Shown: piece after piece, positions 1 to 6,321 of the stretch | How the letters are laid out: each line of letters opens with the position of its first letter | Position numbering within the stretch: position 1 is the stretch's first letter | NCBI GenBank assembly: GCA_020721385.1 | Contig: DYMW01000015.1 | Coordinates: 1-15,930 of the forward strand | DNA length: 15,930 bases | DNA from: Sulfurovum sp. | GTDB lineage: Bacteria > Campylobacterota > Campylobacteria > Campylobacterales > Sulfurovaceae | Direction of reading: 5' to 3' | Notes under the pieces: generated by a model | Database searches by the model: none | What the model was told of the DNA's origin: nothing | The model's input: the letters and a program-made list of their open reading frames with translations, nothing else | Program-made: the position numbers and the translations under genes

Positions 1-1364
1 ACAGTCTTAGAAAACGTTTTTTTACTTTGGGCATACTTTTTCATATAGGCATCAAAGGGCATGGCAATGTTTCGTATCAACAGGGTTCCTGTGGTACTTA
101 CGGTTATTTTTGTATCATCAATGTGAAGCAAATCCGCTTCTGCAAACTCTTGCAGTGCTTCAAGTGCATCGGCAAAATAGCTTTTAAACTCAATGTTATG
201 CTCTTCTTCAACCCGTTTCATATCAATCGAAAAGTTTGCCATGAGTTCCATAATAACGGCTTTTCGTAAAAAGTCATCATTGTTTAAAACCACGCCTCGC
301 TCAAAAGGGAGTTTTCCTGCATCTAAAGCCTCTTCATAAAACTTCATATCTTTGGTATTTTGGGCATAATAACGCTCTCCTTCACCAATGCTGGTTAGAC
401 CAATGCCTACCAAGTTTGCACTACCTTTTGTGGTATACCCTTGGAAGTTTCTATGGAGTTCACCTTTTTCAATCGCTCCAAAGAGTTCATCTTCTGGTTT
501 GGCAAAGTGATCCATGCCGACCATTTTATAGCCATGTTTTTCAAAAAAGTCAATGGTGTATTGAAAGATTTGTAGTTTTACATGGGGTGTTGGTAAGGTT
601 GTCTCATCAAATTTACGCATGGTACGCATAAGCCAAGGGACATGAGCATAGTTAAACACTGCCACACGGTCAGGGTTGAGTTGGGTTGAGAGTTCCAATG
701 TTTTTTGAAATGTCTCTAATGTTTGATAAGGTAAACCATAAATAAAGTCGGTATTGATGGAGTTAATACCATATTGACGTGCCAATTCAACCGCTTTTTT
801 GGTCAGTTCAAGGGGTTGAATACGGTGAATGGTCTCTTGTACTTTGTGGTCTAAATCTTGTACGCCAAAACTGATACGGTTAAAACCATGTTTTTTAAAG
901 ACTTTCATTTGGTCTTCATTAAAGTATCGTGGATCAATTTCACAACTGATTTCGGCATCACTACTCCAGTTTGGGAATTTTGATTTGATATATGTAACGA
1001 TTTCGTCCAGTTCAAAGGCGTTATAGTAGGTGGGTGTTCCTCCACCAAAGTGAAATTGAATCACTTCACGGTTGGTATCAATATGTTTTGCCAAGATGTC
1101 AACCTCTTTTTTGAGATAGTCAACATAACGGCTGAGTTTCTCTTCCTTAGAAGTAAAGACCACATTACACCCACAAAAGTAACACGCTGAGCGACAAAAT
1201 GGTAAATGAACATAGAGTGAAATTTTCTCTGTTGAATTTTCTAAAAAATCGATGTAGGTATCGTATTTAAAATCACTGTTAAACTCTAATGCTGTGGGAT
1301 ACGATGTGTATCTTGGACCTGGTTTAGAGTATTTGGAGAATTTTTCAAAATCAATGTTGCTCAT
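1..1364 (-). CDS. hemN: Oxygen-independent coproporphyrinogen III oxidase/dehydrogenase (radical SAM), 3' end cut by window
   Basis: The frame is open from the ATG at 1364 to the left edge (about 454 codons). This is close to the usual 450-460 residues, so only a few C-terminal residues and the stop are missing. The enzyme decarboxylates coproporphyrinogen III to protoporphyrinogen IX without oxygen, using a 4Fe-4S cluster and S-adenosylmethionine in the cytoplasm. The radical-SAM signature is visible as YVHLPFCRSACYFCGC (about residues 51-66; Cys57, Cys61 and Cys64 are the cluster ligands and Cys66 the extra conserved HemN cysteine). The SAM-binding GGGTPT follows at about 107-112. The N-terminal motif PGPRYTSYPTA (residues 15-25) separates true HemN from HemW-like relatives. 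The start overlaps the argF stop by one base (TAATG), and an AGGAG lies about 10 bases upstream, so translation is probably coupled to argF. Identification is firm; the exact end is outside the window. Confidence 0.96.
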   Translation of the reverse strand, partial: MSNIDFEKFSKYSKPGPRYTSYPTALEFNSDFKYDTYIDFLENSTEKISLYVHLPFCRSACYFCGCNVVFTSKEEKLSRYVDYLKKEVDILAKHIDTNREVIQFHFGGGTPTYYNAFELDEIVTYIKSKFPNWSSDAEISCEIDPRYFNEDQMKVFKKHGFNRISFGVQDLDHKVQETIHRIQPLELTKKAVELARQYGINSINTDFIYGLPYQTLETFQKTLELSTQLNPDRVAVFNYAHVPWLMRTMRKFDETTLPTPHVKLQIFQYTIDFFEKHGYKMVGMDHFAKPEDELFGAIEKGELHRNFQGYTTKGSANLVGIGLTSIGEGERYYAQNTKDMKFYEEALDAGKLPFERGVVLNNDDFLRKAVIMELMANFSIDMKRVEEEHNIEFKSYFADALEALQEFAEADLLHIDDTKITVSTTGTLLIRNIAMPFDAYMKKYAQSKKTFSKT

Positions 1365-2296
1365 TATAGGGTATCTCCTCGGTGTTGGTCAAGCCAGACC
1401 ATAATGCCTTTTTGGGTATGTAATCGGTTTTCAGCTTCTAAGAAAATTTCATCAGCATGTTTTTCAAATATCTCTTCGCTGACTTCATAGTCACGGTAGG
1501 CAGGTAGGCAGTGTAAGAATATGGCATCTTTTTGTGCCAAAGACATTAAATCGGCATCGACCATGTAGCCGTTAAATGCTTTTATTCGAATCTCTTTTTC
1601 GCTCTCTTGTCCCATAGAGACCCAGGTATCGGTGGTGACGACATTGGCACCTTCTACTGCTGTTTTTGGGTCATCTTCAAAGGTGATTTTTGCACCACTC
1701 TCTTTGGCAATACGTAAAGCCTCTTCAACAATCAGTGTGTCACATTCGTACCCTTTTGGTGTGGCAACTCGCAGTTCAAAACCAAGTTTTGCAGCCATCA
1801 TAAGCCAAGAGTGTGTCATGTTGTTGGCTCCATCACCCACATAAGCAACAATCGGATTGGTAACACCACACTCAATCATGGTAAAGTAATCGGTTAGAAC
1901 TTGGACAGGATGATAAGAGTTGGTCAGTCCATTAATCACAGGTACTTTAGAATTTTCGGCAAACTCTTCTATTTTACTGTGTTCAAAGGTTCTAATCATC
2001 ACCATGTCAACCATACGAGAGATAACACGGGCGGTATCTTTCATGGGTTCACCACGTCCAAGTTGAATATCATTGGAAGATAAAAACAATCCTATGCCTC
2101 CAAGCTGATAAATACCCGTTTCAAAACTAACACGTGTTCGGGTAGAACTCTTTTCAAAAATCATACCAAGTGTTTGATTTTCCATGTACGGTACAAAGTT
2201 TTTCTCTTTCGTTTGAGCTTTAATTTTTTGTGCTAAGGTAATCATCTCTAAAAGTTCATTTTTGGTGAAATCTTTTAGGCTTAAGAAGTGTTTCAT
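1364..2296 (-). CDS. argF: Ornithine carbamoyltransferase
   Basis: Transfers the carbamoyl group of carbamoyl phosphate to ornithine, giving citrulline in arginine synthesis; cytoplasmic, normally a trimer. At 310 residues it has the family's usual length. Visible motifs are STRTR (51-55, carbamoyl-phosphate binding), HPVQ (129-132), DTWVSMG (223-229, ornithine-binding loop) and HCLP (262-265, with the catalytic cysteine). The ATG at 2296 is preceded by AGGAA about six bases upstream. It is the first gene of a two-gene unit with hemN, overlapping it by one base. A TATAAT lies about 39 bases before the start, and inverted repeats surround it, so this pair probably has its own promoter separate from the phosphatase operon upstream. 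Catabolic ornithine carbamoyltransferases share these motifs; the biosynthetic role is inferred from the absence of arginine deiminase genes here. Confidence 0.96.
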   Translation of the reverse strand: MKHFLSLKDFTKNELLEMITLAQKIKAQTKEKNFVPYMENQTLGMIFEKSSTRTRVSFETGIYQLGGIGLFLSSNDIQLGRGEPMKDTARVISRMVDMVMIRTFEHSKIEEFAENSKVPVINGLTNSYHPVQVLTDYFTMIECGVTNPIVAYVGDGANNMTHSWLMMAAKLGFELRVATPKGYECDTLIVEEALRIAKESGAKITFEDDPKTAVEGANVVTTDTWVSMGQESEKEIRIKAFNGYMVDADLMSLAQKDAIFLHCLPAYRDYEVSEEIFEKHADEIFLEAENRLHTQKGIMVWLDQHRGDTL

Positions 2297-2313
2297 TGGG
2301 AGTTCCTATTGAT

Positions 2314-2331
2314 TTACTAATAATATAGTAA
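2314..2331. promoter_or_regulatory. Inverted repeat at the predicted argF transcription start (operator candidate)
   Basis: Perfect 6-bp arms TTACTA and TAGTAA are separated by six bases. Read in the direction of argF, the dyad begins just after the TATAAT box and covers the expected start of the transcript, a typical position for a repressor site. It does not match the known ARG box. Regulator unknown. Confidence 0.35.
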
Positions 2332-2334
2332 GTA

Positions 2335-2340
2335 ATTATA
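2335..2340 (-). promoter_or_regulatory. -10 box of the argF-hemN promoter
   Basis: The minus strand reads TATAAT, about 39 bases from the box's downstream end to the argF ATG, giving a predicted leader of about 32 bases that contains the AGGAA ribosome site. No convincing -35 box is seen, as is usual for sigma-70 promoters in Campylobacterota. Confidence 0.5.
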
Positions 2341-2350
2341 TTTTAAGGAA

Positions 2351-2372
2351 AACATTTTACCATGAAAATGTT
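2351..2372. repeat. 8-bp inverted repeat between the phosphatase gene and argF (weak terminator or operator)
   Basis: Perfect arms AACATTTT and AAAATGTT enclose six bases (ACCATG). On the minus strand the repeat starts 10 bases after the stop of the metallophosphatase gene and is followed by TTTTCC, so it could be a weak terminator. It also lies 10 to 30 bases upstream of the argF -10 box, so it could instead bind an argF regulator. The stem is AT-rich, which argues against strong termination. Confidence 0.4.
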
Positions 2373-2381
2373 ACAAAGAAA

Positions 2382-3245
2382 TTAATGGTGAAAGTCAAAA
2401 AGTTTGTTGTAGGTTTGTGAGGCTTTTTTTTGTTGACATTCAAAGGAAACAGAGTCGAAACTTAGGGAATCTTTGGTAATAATGGCACAGCTTAATGTTT
2501 GACCATAAATAGCCGAAGTATCGAGGCAAATTTTGTTTTTATAGTGTCTTATATTGGGTTGAGAAAGGTGTCCAAAAATATGATAATGTTGATTGTCTTG
2601 TGCTTCTTGGTGAATATAAGGAATTAAATCATCCAATTTCATCCCCTTATTTTTACTACGTGAAATACATTTAACCATTTTAGAAGAAGATTGTTTATCC
2701 GATTGGGCTAAATATTTTACAGGACAGGGTGCATGGGTTAAGGTGGCTGAGAAATCTTCATTATAAGCGTATTTAAACCAAATGGCACATTCTGTATAGA
2801 GTTCTAAAAAAAGTTGTTTTAAATGGTCATCTTTTTCCAAAAGTGCTACGGTATTGTAGTATTTCTCTTTCTCTTCTAATCGTTTTGGGGTAATTTCAAG
2901 GGTAGGGTCGTTGCTAATGTATCGGTAGACCATCTCTTCATGATTTCCTCGAATCAAATAAAAACGTTTTTTCTCTTGGTTTAAATGATGAAAGTTGCGA
3001 TGGATAAATTTAATCGTTTCAGTCAGTTTCTCTTCATTGGCTTTATCAATAAAATCACCCAATAAAACAATGGATTTATGGAGAGTTTGAGGAGTAATTT
3101 CTATTAATCCCTCGTTATTGATGGTTAAACCTTGTTTCATTAAAAGGGATTTTAGCTCATCAATACAGCCATGAACATCACCTACTATGATGTAATCATG
3201 ACCAAGAGGAAGTAGGTTTTGTCTGTTTAGTATTACCGTTTGCAT
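2382..3245 (-). CDS. Calcineurin-like metallophosphatase, PPP family
   Basis: A 287-residue cytoplasmic phosphoesterase with the dinuclear metal-site motifs of the PPP (lambda phosphatase/ApaH/PrpE-like) family, in order: GDVHG near residue 22, GDFIDK near 63, RGNHEE near 99, THAP near 170 and IFGH near 223. The second motif is normally GDxVDRG, but here Lys-Ala replaces Arg-Gly, removing the arginine that usually contacts the phosphate. Substrate preference may therefore differ, and neither protein phosphatase nor dinucleoside tetraphosphatase activity can be assigned from sequence alone. The ATG at 3245 overlaps the stop of the upstream membrane-protein gene by one base (TAATG), so the two are translationally coupled. 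It is the last gene of the SPFH - membrane protein - phosphatase operon. Family membership is sure; the substrate is unknown. Confidence 0.85.
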   Translation of the reverse strand: MQTVILNRQNLLPLGHDYIIVGDVHGCIDELKSLLMKQGLTINNEGLIEITPQTLHKSIVLLGDFIDKANEEKLTETIKFIHRNFHHLNQEKKRFYLIRGNHEEMVYRYISNDPTLEITPKRLEEKEKYYNTVALLEKDDHLKQLFLELYTECAIWFKYAYNEDFSATLTHAPCPVKYLAQSDKQSSSKMVKCISRSKNKGMKLDDLIPYIHQEAQDNQHYHIFGHLSQPNIRHYKNKICLDTSAIYGQTLSCAIITKDSLSFDSVSFECQQKKASQTYNKLFDFHH

Positions 3246-3661
3246 TAACGAATACTAATGTCTTTATGGGCTGCATTTAATTCAATAATAAATCCACCAG
3301 TGGCATCAATAAGCGACATAATCCCTAAAAGTAAAAATGTTGGATTTTGAGCCCATGGAACCATGAAGAACATCACCACAAATACAATAGAAACCATAAA
3401 ACTTAAGAGTGTTTCCGAAGCACCAAAGTTTTTAGAAGAGGCTGCTTTGGCAATTTCTATAAACAACGCCAATGAACCAACAATTAAAAAAACCTCTTTT
3501 ATCGTTAAAATAAAATCTTTTTTGGGTGCTAGATGATGGATTAAAACTTTGGTATCCAAGTCAAATCCATGTAATGCACCAATATATTCAGGCCCTAAAT
3601 GTAAGACGACATAGGCCAGTAAAATCCAAGTAAATGTTGACATTCCTGTAATAAAAAACAA
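3245..3661 (-). CDS. Small four-helix integral membrane protein of unknown function, TTG start
   Basis: Encodes 138 residues with four predicted membrane helices (about 5-24, 50-72, 83-102 and 108-128) and a short charged C-terminus. Between helices 1 and 2 is a polar stretch with an IHHLAP motif (41-46). I chose the TTG at 3661 because AAGGAG sits six bases before it; the next start, ATG at 3643, has only a poorly spaced ACAGGA. I do not recognise the family; the size and four helices recall PsiE-like proteins, but no clear shared motif is visible. It lies 20 bases after an SPFH protein gene and overlaps the phosphatase gene by one base. SPFH genes often travel with a membrane partner such as NfeD, so this protein may be a partner of the SPFH protein; that is inference only. 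Confidence 0.8.
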   Translation of the reverse strand: MFFITGMSTFTWILLAYVVLHLGPEYIGALHGFDLDTKVLIHHLAPKKDFILTIKEVFLIVGSLALFIEIAKAASSKNFGASETLLSFMVSIVFVVMFFMVPWAQNPTFLLLGIMSLIDATGGFIIELNAAHKDISIR

Positions 3662-3681
3662 TTTGTACTCCTTCTTTTTTT

Positions 3682-4578
3682 TTAATTTCTATCAATCATG
3701 GGTTGTAGTGCTGCTGAATTCATTAATCCACCCATAGATTTTTGTATGTCTGAGGGATAGACCACAAATTTAGCATTTTCTGATGTAGAAAGATTTTTCA
3801 TAGAAGAGATATAATCCGTAGAGGTTAAAAACTCTAAAATTCTTTCATTACTCACATCTTTCATAATACTTTGAATCATTTGTATTTCATGCAGTACGGT
3901 TTCTGTATGTAACGTGGCAGCCATTTTTTTAGCTTCGGCTTCAAGTAAGACCACTTTCTTTTTAGCTTCTGCTTCTAAAAGCATGGCTCGTTGTGTTTTT
4001 TCAGCAACAATCTCTTTTTCCATCGCTTCAATAATATTTTTTGGAGGGGTAATGTTTTCAATTTTAACCTGAATCATTTTAATTCCCCAACGTAGACTGT
4101 CCTCTTCAATGTGGGCAATTAATTTTTTTGATATAGAATCCGTTTCCCGTTGGATTTCTACCAAGTTCATATTCCCCATAATACTTAAAACAGAAGTCAT
4201 AATTAATGCTTCAATCGCTTTTTCATAATTCTCAACTTCTTGTATCGCTTTCATGGAATCAATGATTTTAATCATCGCTATGGCATCCACTTTGATATTA
4301 ATGTTGTCTTTGGTAATAATCTCTTGTGCAGGAGGGTCGATGGGCATTTCTCGTAAATTTACCTTGGCTTCAATCTTATCAATTCCTGGTAAAATGCGTC
4401 TAACACCCTCTTTTAGAACCCTGTCTTTTCCTAGGCGGTCGACTACCCACTCTTCTTGAGACGGTACAATGACAACAGGTAAGAAACTTTCAAACCCAAC
4501 GGTGTAGAAGATTAATATACCTACAGCAATTATTGAAAAAATAGTCATCATCCAATAAAAAAAATCTGTTTCAAACAT
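3682..4578 (-). CDS. SPFH/band 7 domain protein (stomatin/paraslipin type)
   Basis: A 298-residue membrane-anchored scaffold protein. It has one N-terminal membrane helix (about 8-31), an SPFH domain (about 38-190) with QEEWVVDRLGK and the typical VNLRE / PIDPPAQEIITKDN stretch, and then an Ala-Glu-Lys-rich coiled coil with two EAEAKK repeats (about 198-222). Such proteins form large oligomers at the inner membrane, order membrane microdomains and often control proteases or channels. The usual partner NfeD is absent here; instead a four-helix membrane protein and a PPP phosphatase follow in the same operon. The ATG at 4578 has AAGG eight bases upstream and a textbook TGC-TATAAT extended -10 box 37-45 bases upstream. 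Family assignment is firm; HflK/HflC is less likely because only one paralogue is present. Confidence 0.9.
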   Translation of the reverse strand: MFETDFFYWMMTIFSIIAVGILIFYTVGFESFLPVVIVPSQEEWVVDRLGKDRVLKEGVRRILPGIDKIEAKVNLREMPIDPPAQEIITKDNINIKVDAIAMIKIIDSMKAIQEVENYEKAIEALIMTSVLSIMGNMNLVEIQRETDSISKKLIAHIEEDSLRWGIKMIQVKIENITPPKNIIEAMEKEIVAEKTQRAMLLEAEAKKKVVLLEAEAKKMAATLHTETVLHEIQMIQSIMKDVSNERILEFLTSTDYISSMKNLSTSENAKFVVYPSDIQKSMGGLMNSAALQPMIDRN

Positions 4579-4614
4579 TTAACATACCTTTTTATTAATA
4601 TTTTTTAAAGTACC

Positions 4615-4623
4615 ATTATAGCA
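4615..4623 (-). promoter_or_regulatory. Extended -10 promoter of the SPFH operon
   Basis: The minus strand reads TGCTATAAT, a perfect TG-extended -10 box. The expected start of transcription is near 4608, giving a leader of about 30 bases with the AAGG site. It should drive the SPFH, membrane-protein and phosphatase genes. Confidence 0.65.
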
Positions 4624-4650
4624 AGTAAAAAGAAAAGATATGTTTTAAAA

Positions 4651-4683
4651 GACTTAGAAAATGAATTTAAAAACATTTTAGTC
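4651..4683. promoter_or_regulatory. Interrupted dyad in the divergent region before the acidic membrane protein gene
   Basis: GACT-TAG-AAAATG on the left pairs with CATTTT-AGTC on the right: a 10-bp match with a three-base bulge and a 10-base AT-rich centre. It lies between the two divergent genes, just upstream of the -10 candidates for the plus-strand gene and about 30 bases beyond the -10 box of the SPFH operon. There is no T-run typical of a terminator, and no gene ends here, so a regulator-binding site is more likely. Confidence 0.35.
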
Positions 4684-4693
4684 AAAGTTATGT

Positions 4694-4709
4694 TATCATG
4701 GTCTAAAAT
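4694..4709 (+). promoter_or_regulatory. Candidate -10 boxes for the acidic membrane protein gene
   Basis: Two alternatives are visible: TGT-TATCAT (extended -10, 4691-4699) and TAAAAT (4704-4709). Either gives a leader of about 32-42 bases ending in the AAAGGA ribosome site. The sequence alone does not decide between them. Confidence 0.35.
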
Positions 4710-4747
4710 ATTTGGTAAACAATAAAAAAACAATATAAAGGAAAATT

Positions 4748-5251
4748 GTGTTCACTAATAAGGATGAGGCAGAGGCTGACTTTTGTGCAGCTTATAAATC
4801 TGAAATACTTAACAATAATGCAAAATCTCAAGGAAATTTGGGCAGTTCTTTTCTTAAAATATTAATAATAATTCTTCTTGTAGCAATTATTGTTGCAGGA
4901 AGTATTTATGCTTATATATATATAACAGAAAAAGATGATATGCCAGATATACCTCAAAGTATACAAATAATGGATAATGAGCAAGAGGATTTAATTATCC
5001 CTTTAGAAGATGAAAATGAATCAGAAAAAAATGATGGTATAGAACAAATAGATATTGATGAGATAGCCAAAGATGTTAAAAAAGCCATCACTACAGATGT
5101 TAACGAAAAAAATGTGACAATGCCACCAATAGTAGAGACAGAAAATGAACCAACCCAACCAACAGAGTTCGAAGAGGATGATGGTGGTTATCTTGAAGAG
5201 TTGGCAGACCTTTCAAAAGCCATTGAAAAAGAAAATAGCAATAAGAAATAG
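4748..5251 (+). CDS. Acidic single-pass membrane protein, unknown function, GTG start
   Basis: Encodes 167 residues: a 34-residue polar N-terminus, one strong membrane helix (about 35-59, very rich in Ile and Leu), and a roughly 105-residue tail rich in Glu, Asp, Asn and Pro that is probably extracytoplasmic and disordered. The GTG at 4748 is the only reasonable start: AAAGGA lies six to seven bases before it, and the next in-frame Met is beyond the membrane helix. There is no signal-peptidase site, lipobox or recognisable domain. It stands alone, divergent from the SPFH operon and ending in a terminator shared with hemB. I do not recognise the family. The layout (cytoplasmic head, one helix, long acidic tail) would fit a membrane-anchored linker or a SPOR-type protein lacking the SPOR domain, but nothing proves it. 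It looks poorly conserved and could be lineage-specific. Confidence 0.75.
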   Translation: MFTNKDEAEADFCAAYKSEILNNNAKSQGNLGSSFLKILIIILLVAIIVAGSIYAYIYITEKDDMPDIPQSIQIMDNEQEDLIIPLEDENESEKNDGIEQIDIDEIAKDVKKAITTDVNEKNVTMPPIVETENEPTQPTEFEEDDGGYLEELADLSKAIEKENSNKK

Positions 5252-5259
5252 AGTCTAAA

Positions 5260-5297
5260 AATAGCGTGATGCTATTCTCTTATTTTTTATTTAATAA
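5260..5297. terminator. Bidirectional terminator between the acidic membrane protein gene and hemB
   Basis: The hairpin AATAGC-GTGAT-GCTATT (5260-5276) is followed on the plus strand by a T-rich run (CTCTTATTTTTTATTT) and on the minus strand by a short T-run. It sits nine bases after the plus-strand stop, and its T-run overlaps the last hemB codons, so it can serve both convergent genes. Confidence 0.65.
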
Positions 5298-6254
5298 AAG
5301 GGCTACCTCTTTGGCATGATAACTAATAATAATGTCAGCACCAGCACGTTTAAACCCTATCATGGTTTCCATCATTACTCGATTATAATCGATAACACCT
5401 GCAAGTGCCGCCATTTTTAACATACTGTATTCACCACTTACATTATAAACCGCTAAAGGGAGAGAAGAGTTCTCTTTGATATCTCTTACAATATCCAAAT
5501 AGGCAAGAGCAGGTTTTACCATGAGAATATCAGCTCCTTCAGCTTCATCGGCTAAACTTTCCATAATCGCTTCTTTTCTATTGGCAGGATTCATTTGATA
5601 CGAGCGTCTATCTCCAAAACTTGGGCTACTCTCTGCCACATCTCTAAACGGACCATAATACGCCGAAGCAAATTTTGTAGAGTAGGACATAATTGGAATA
5701 TGGCTAAATCCACCACCATCAAGACCTTTTCGAATGGCAGTAATCATTCCATCCATCATTCCTGAAGGGGCTATCATATCGGCTCCTGCTTTGGCATGAA
5801 CCACTGCTTGTTTTTGTAAGTTTGATAATGTGATGTCATTGTCTACGGTTTCTAAAATGGGGTCAAGCACCCCACAATGACCATGGTCGGTATATTCACA
5901 AAAACATAAATCGGTTACCACAAACATATCAGGGTGGGCTTTTTTAATGGCACGAATACTTGATGCAATAATTCCATGGTCACACATGGCGTCACTACCT
6001 ACACTGTCTTTGGTATCAGGAATGCCAAATAGAATAATCGCGTAAATGCCCAATGTTTTAAGCTCGGTACACTCTTTTATGATTTCATCAATGCTCATTT
6101 GGAACACACCTGGCATCGAGGCTACCTCTTTTTTAATACCTTCTCCACTTTTAATAAAGAGGGGATAGATAAAGTCATCAACCCGTAAATGGGTCTCTTG
6201 TAAGAGATTTCTTAAAACAGGGTTGAGTCTTTTTCTTCTAAATCTTGTAAACAT
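5280..6254 (-). CDS. hemB: Porphobilinogen synthase (delta-aminolevulinic acid dehydratase)
   Basis: Condenses two 5-aminolevulinate molecules to porphobilinogen, the second committed step of tetrapyrrole synthesis; cytoplasmic, usually octameric. At 324 residues it is the usual bacterial length. Both Schiff-base lysines are present (Lys194 in YSTKFAS, Lys247 in MVKPALAYLD). The cysteine-rich zinc site is complete: DLCFCEYTDHGHCGVL with Cys117, Cys119 and Cys127, so this is a zinc-dependent form rather than the Asp-type magnesium-only form. NVSGEY (271-276) matches the substrate-binding serine region. The ATG at 6254 has AAGGTG about six bases upstream. The gene is divergent from ribA across only 67 bases. 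hemN at the other end of the window belongs to the same pathway but is not in the same operon. Confidence 0.97.
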   Translation of the reverse strand: MFTRFRRKRLNPVLRNLLQETHLRVDDFIYPLFIKSGEGIKKEVASMPGVFQMSIDEIIKECTELKTLGIYAIILFGIPDTKDSVGSDAMCDHGIIASSIRAIKKAHPDMFVVTDLCFCEYTDHGHCGVLDPILETVDNDITLSNLQKQAVVHAKAGADMIAPSGMMDGMITAIRKGLDGGGFSHIPIMSYSTKFASAYYGPFRDVAESSPSFGDRRSYQMNPANRKEAIMESLADEAEGADILMVKPALAYLDIVRDIKENSSLPLAVYNVSGEYSMLKMAALAGVIDYNRVMMETMIGFKRAGADIIISYHAKEVALLLNKK

Positions 6255-6279
6255 AATTCACCTTTTTATAATCTAAACG

Positions 6280-6302
6280 ATTTTATCACTATTCTAATTA
6301 TA
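6280..6302 (-). promoter_or_regulatory. Candidate hemB promoters
   Basis: Two -10 boxes point toward hemB: an extended TGA-TAAAAT at 6288-6280 (leader about 19 bases) and a TATAAT at 6302-6297 (leader about 36 bases). The second is the mirror image of the ribA -10 box. Confidence 0.5.
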
Positions 6303-6305
6303 AAC

Positions 6306-6314
6306 TGATATAAT
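6306..6314 (+). promoter_or_regulatory. Extended -10 promoter of ribA; predicted leaderless transcript
   Basis: TGA-TATAAT (6306-6314) is followed by only seven bases before the ATG at 6322, so transcription would begin on or within a base or two of that ATG. No Shine-Dalgarno sequence precedes it, which supports leaderless translation. The last seven bases also form one arm of a perfect inverted repeat (6296-6302 and 6309-6315) whose other arm is a -10 box facing hemB. Confidence 0.55.
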
Positions 6315-6321
6315 TGTGTCC

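Noticed and set aside
27..1026. Three plus-strand open frames in the first kilobase
   Set aside because: All lie antisense to hemN, whose radical-SAM motifs are clear; none has a credible protein pattern or ribosome site.
1363..1372. TATAAT-like sequence at the hemN start on the minus strand
   Set aside because: It is formed by the argF end and stop and the hemN start codon (CTATAATG); a transcript from it would begin inside hemN.
2297..2381. ArgR-type ARG box before argF
   Set aside because: Neither dyad fits the ARG box pattern, and many Campylobacterota lack a recognisable ArgR; only a generic operator is claimed.
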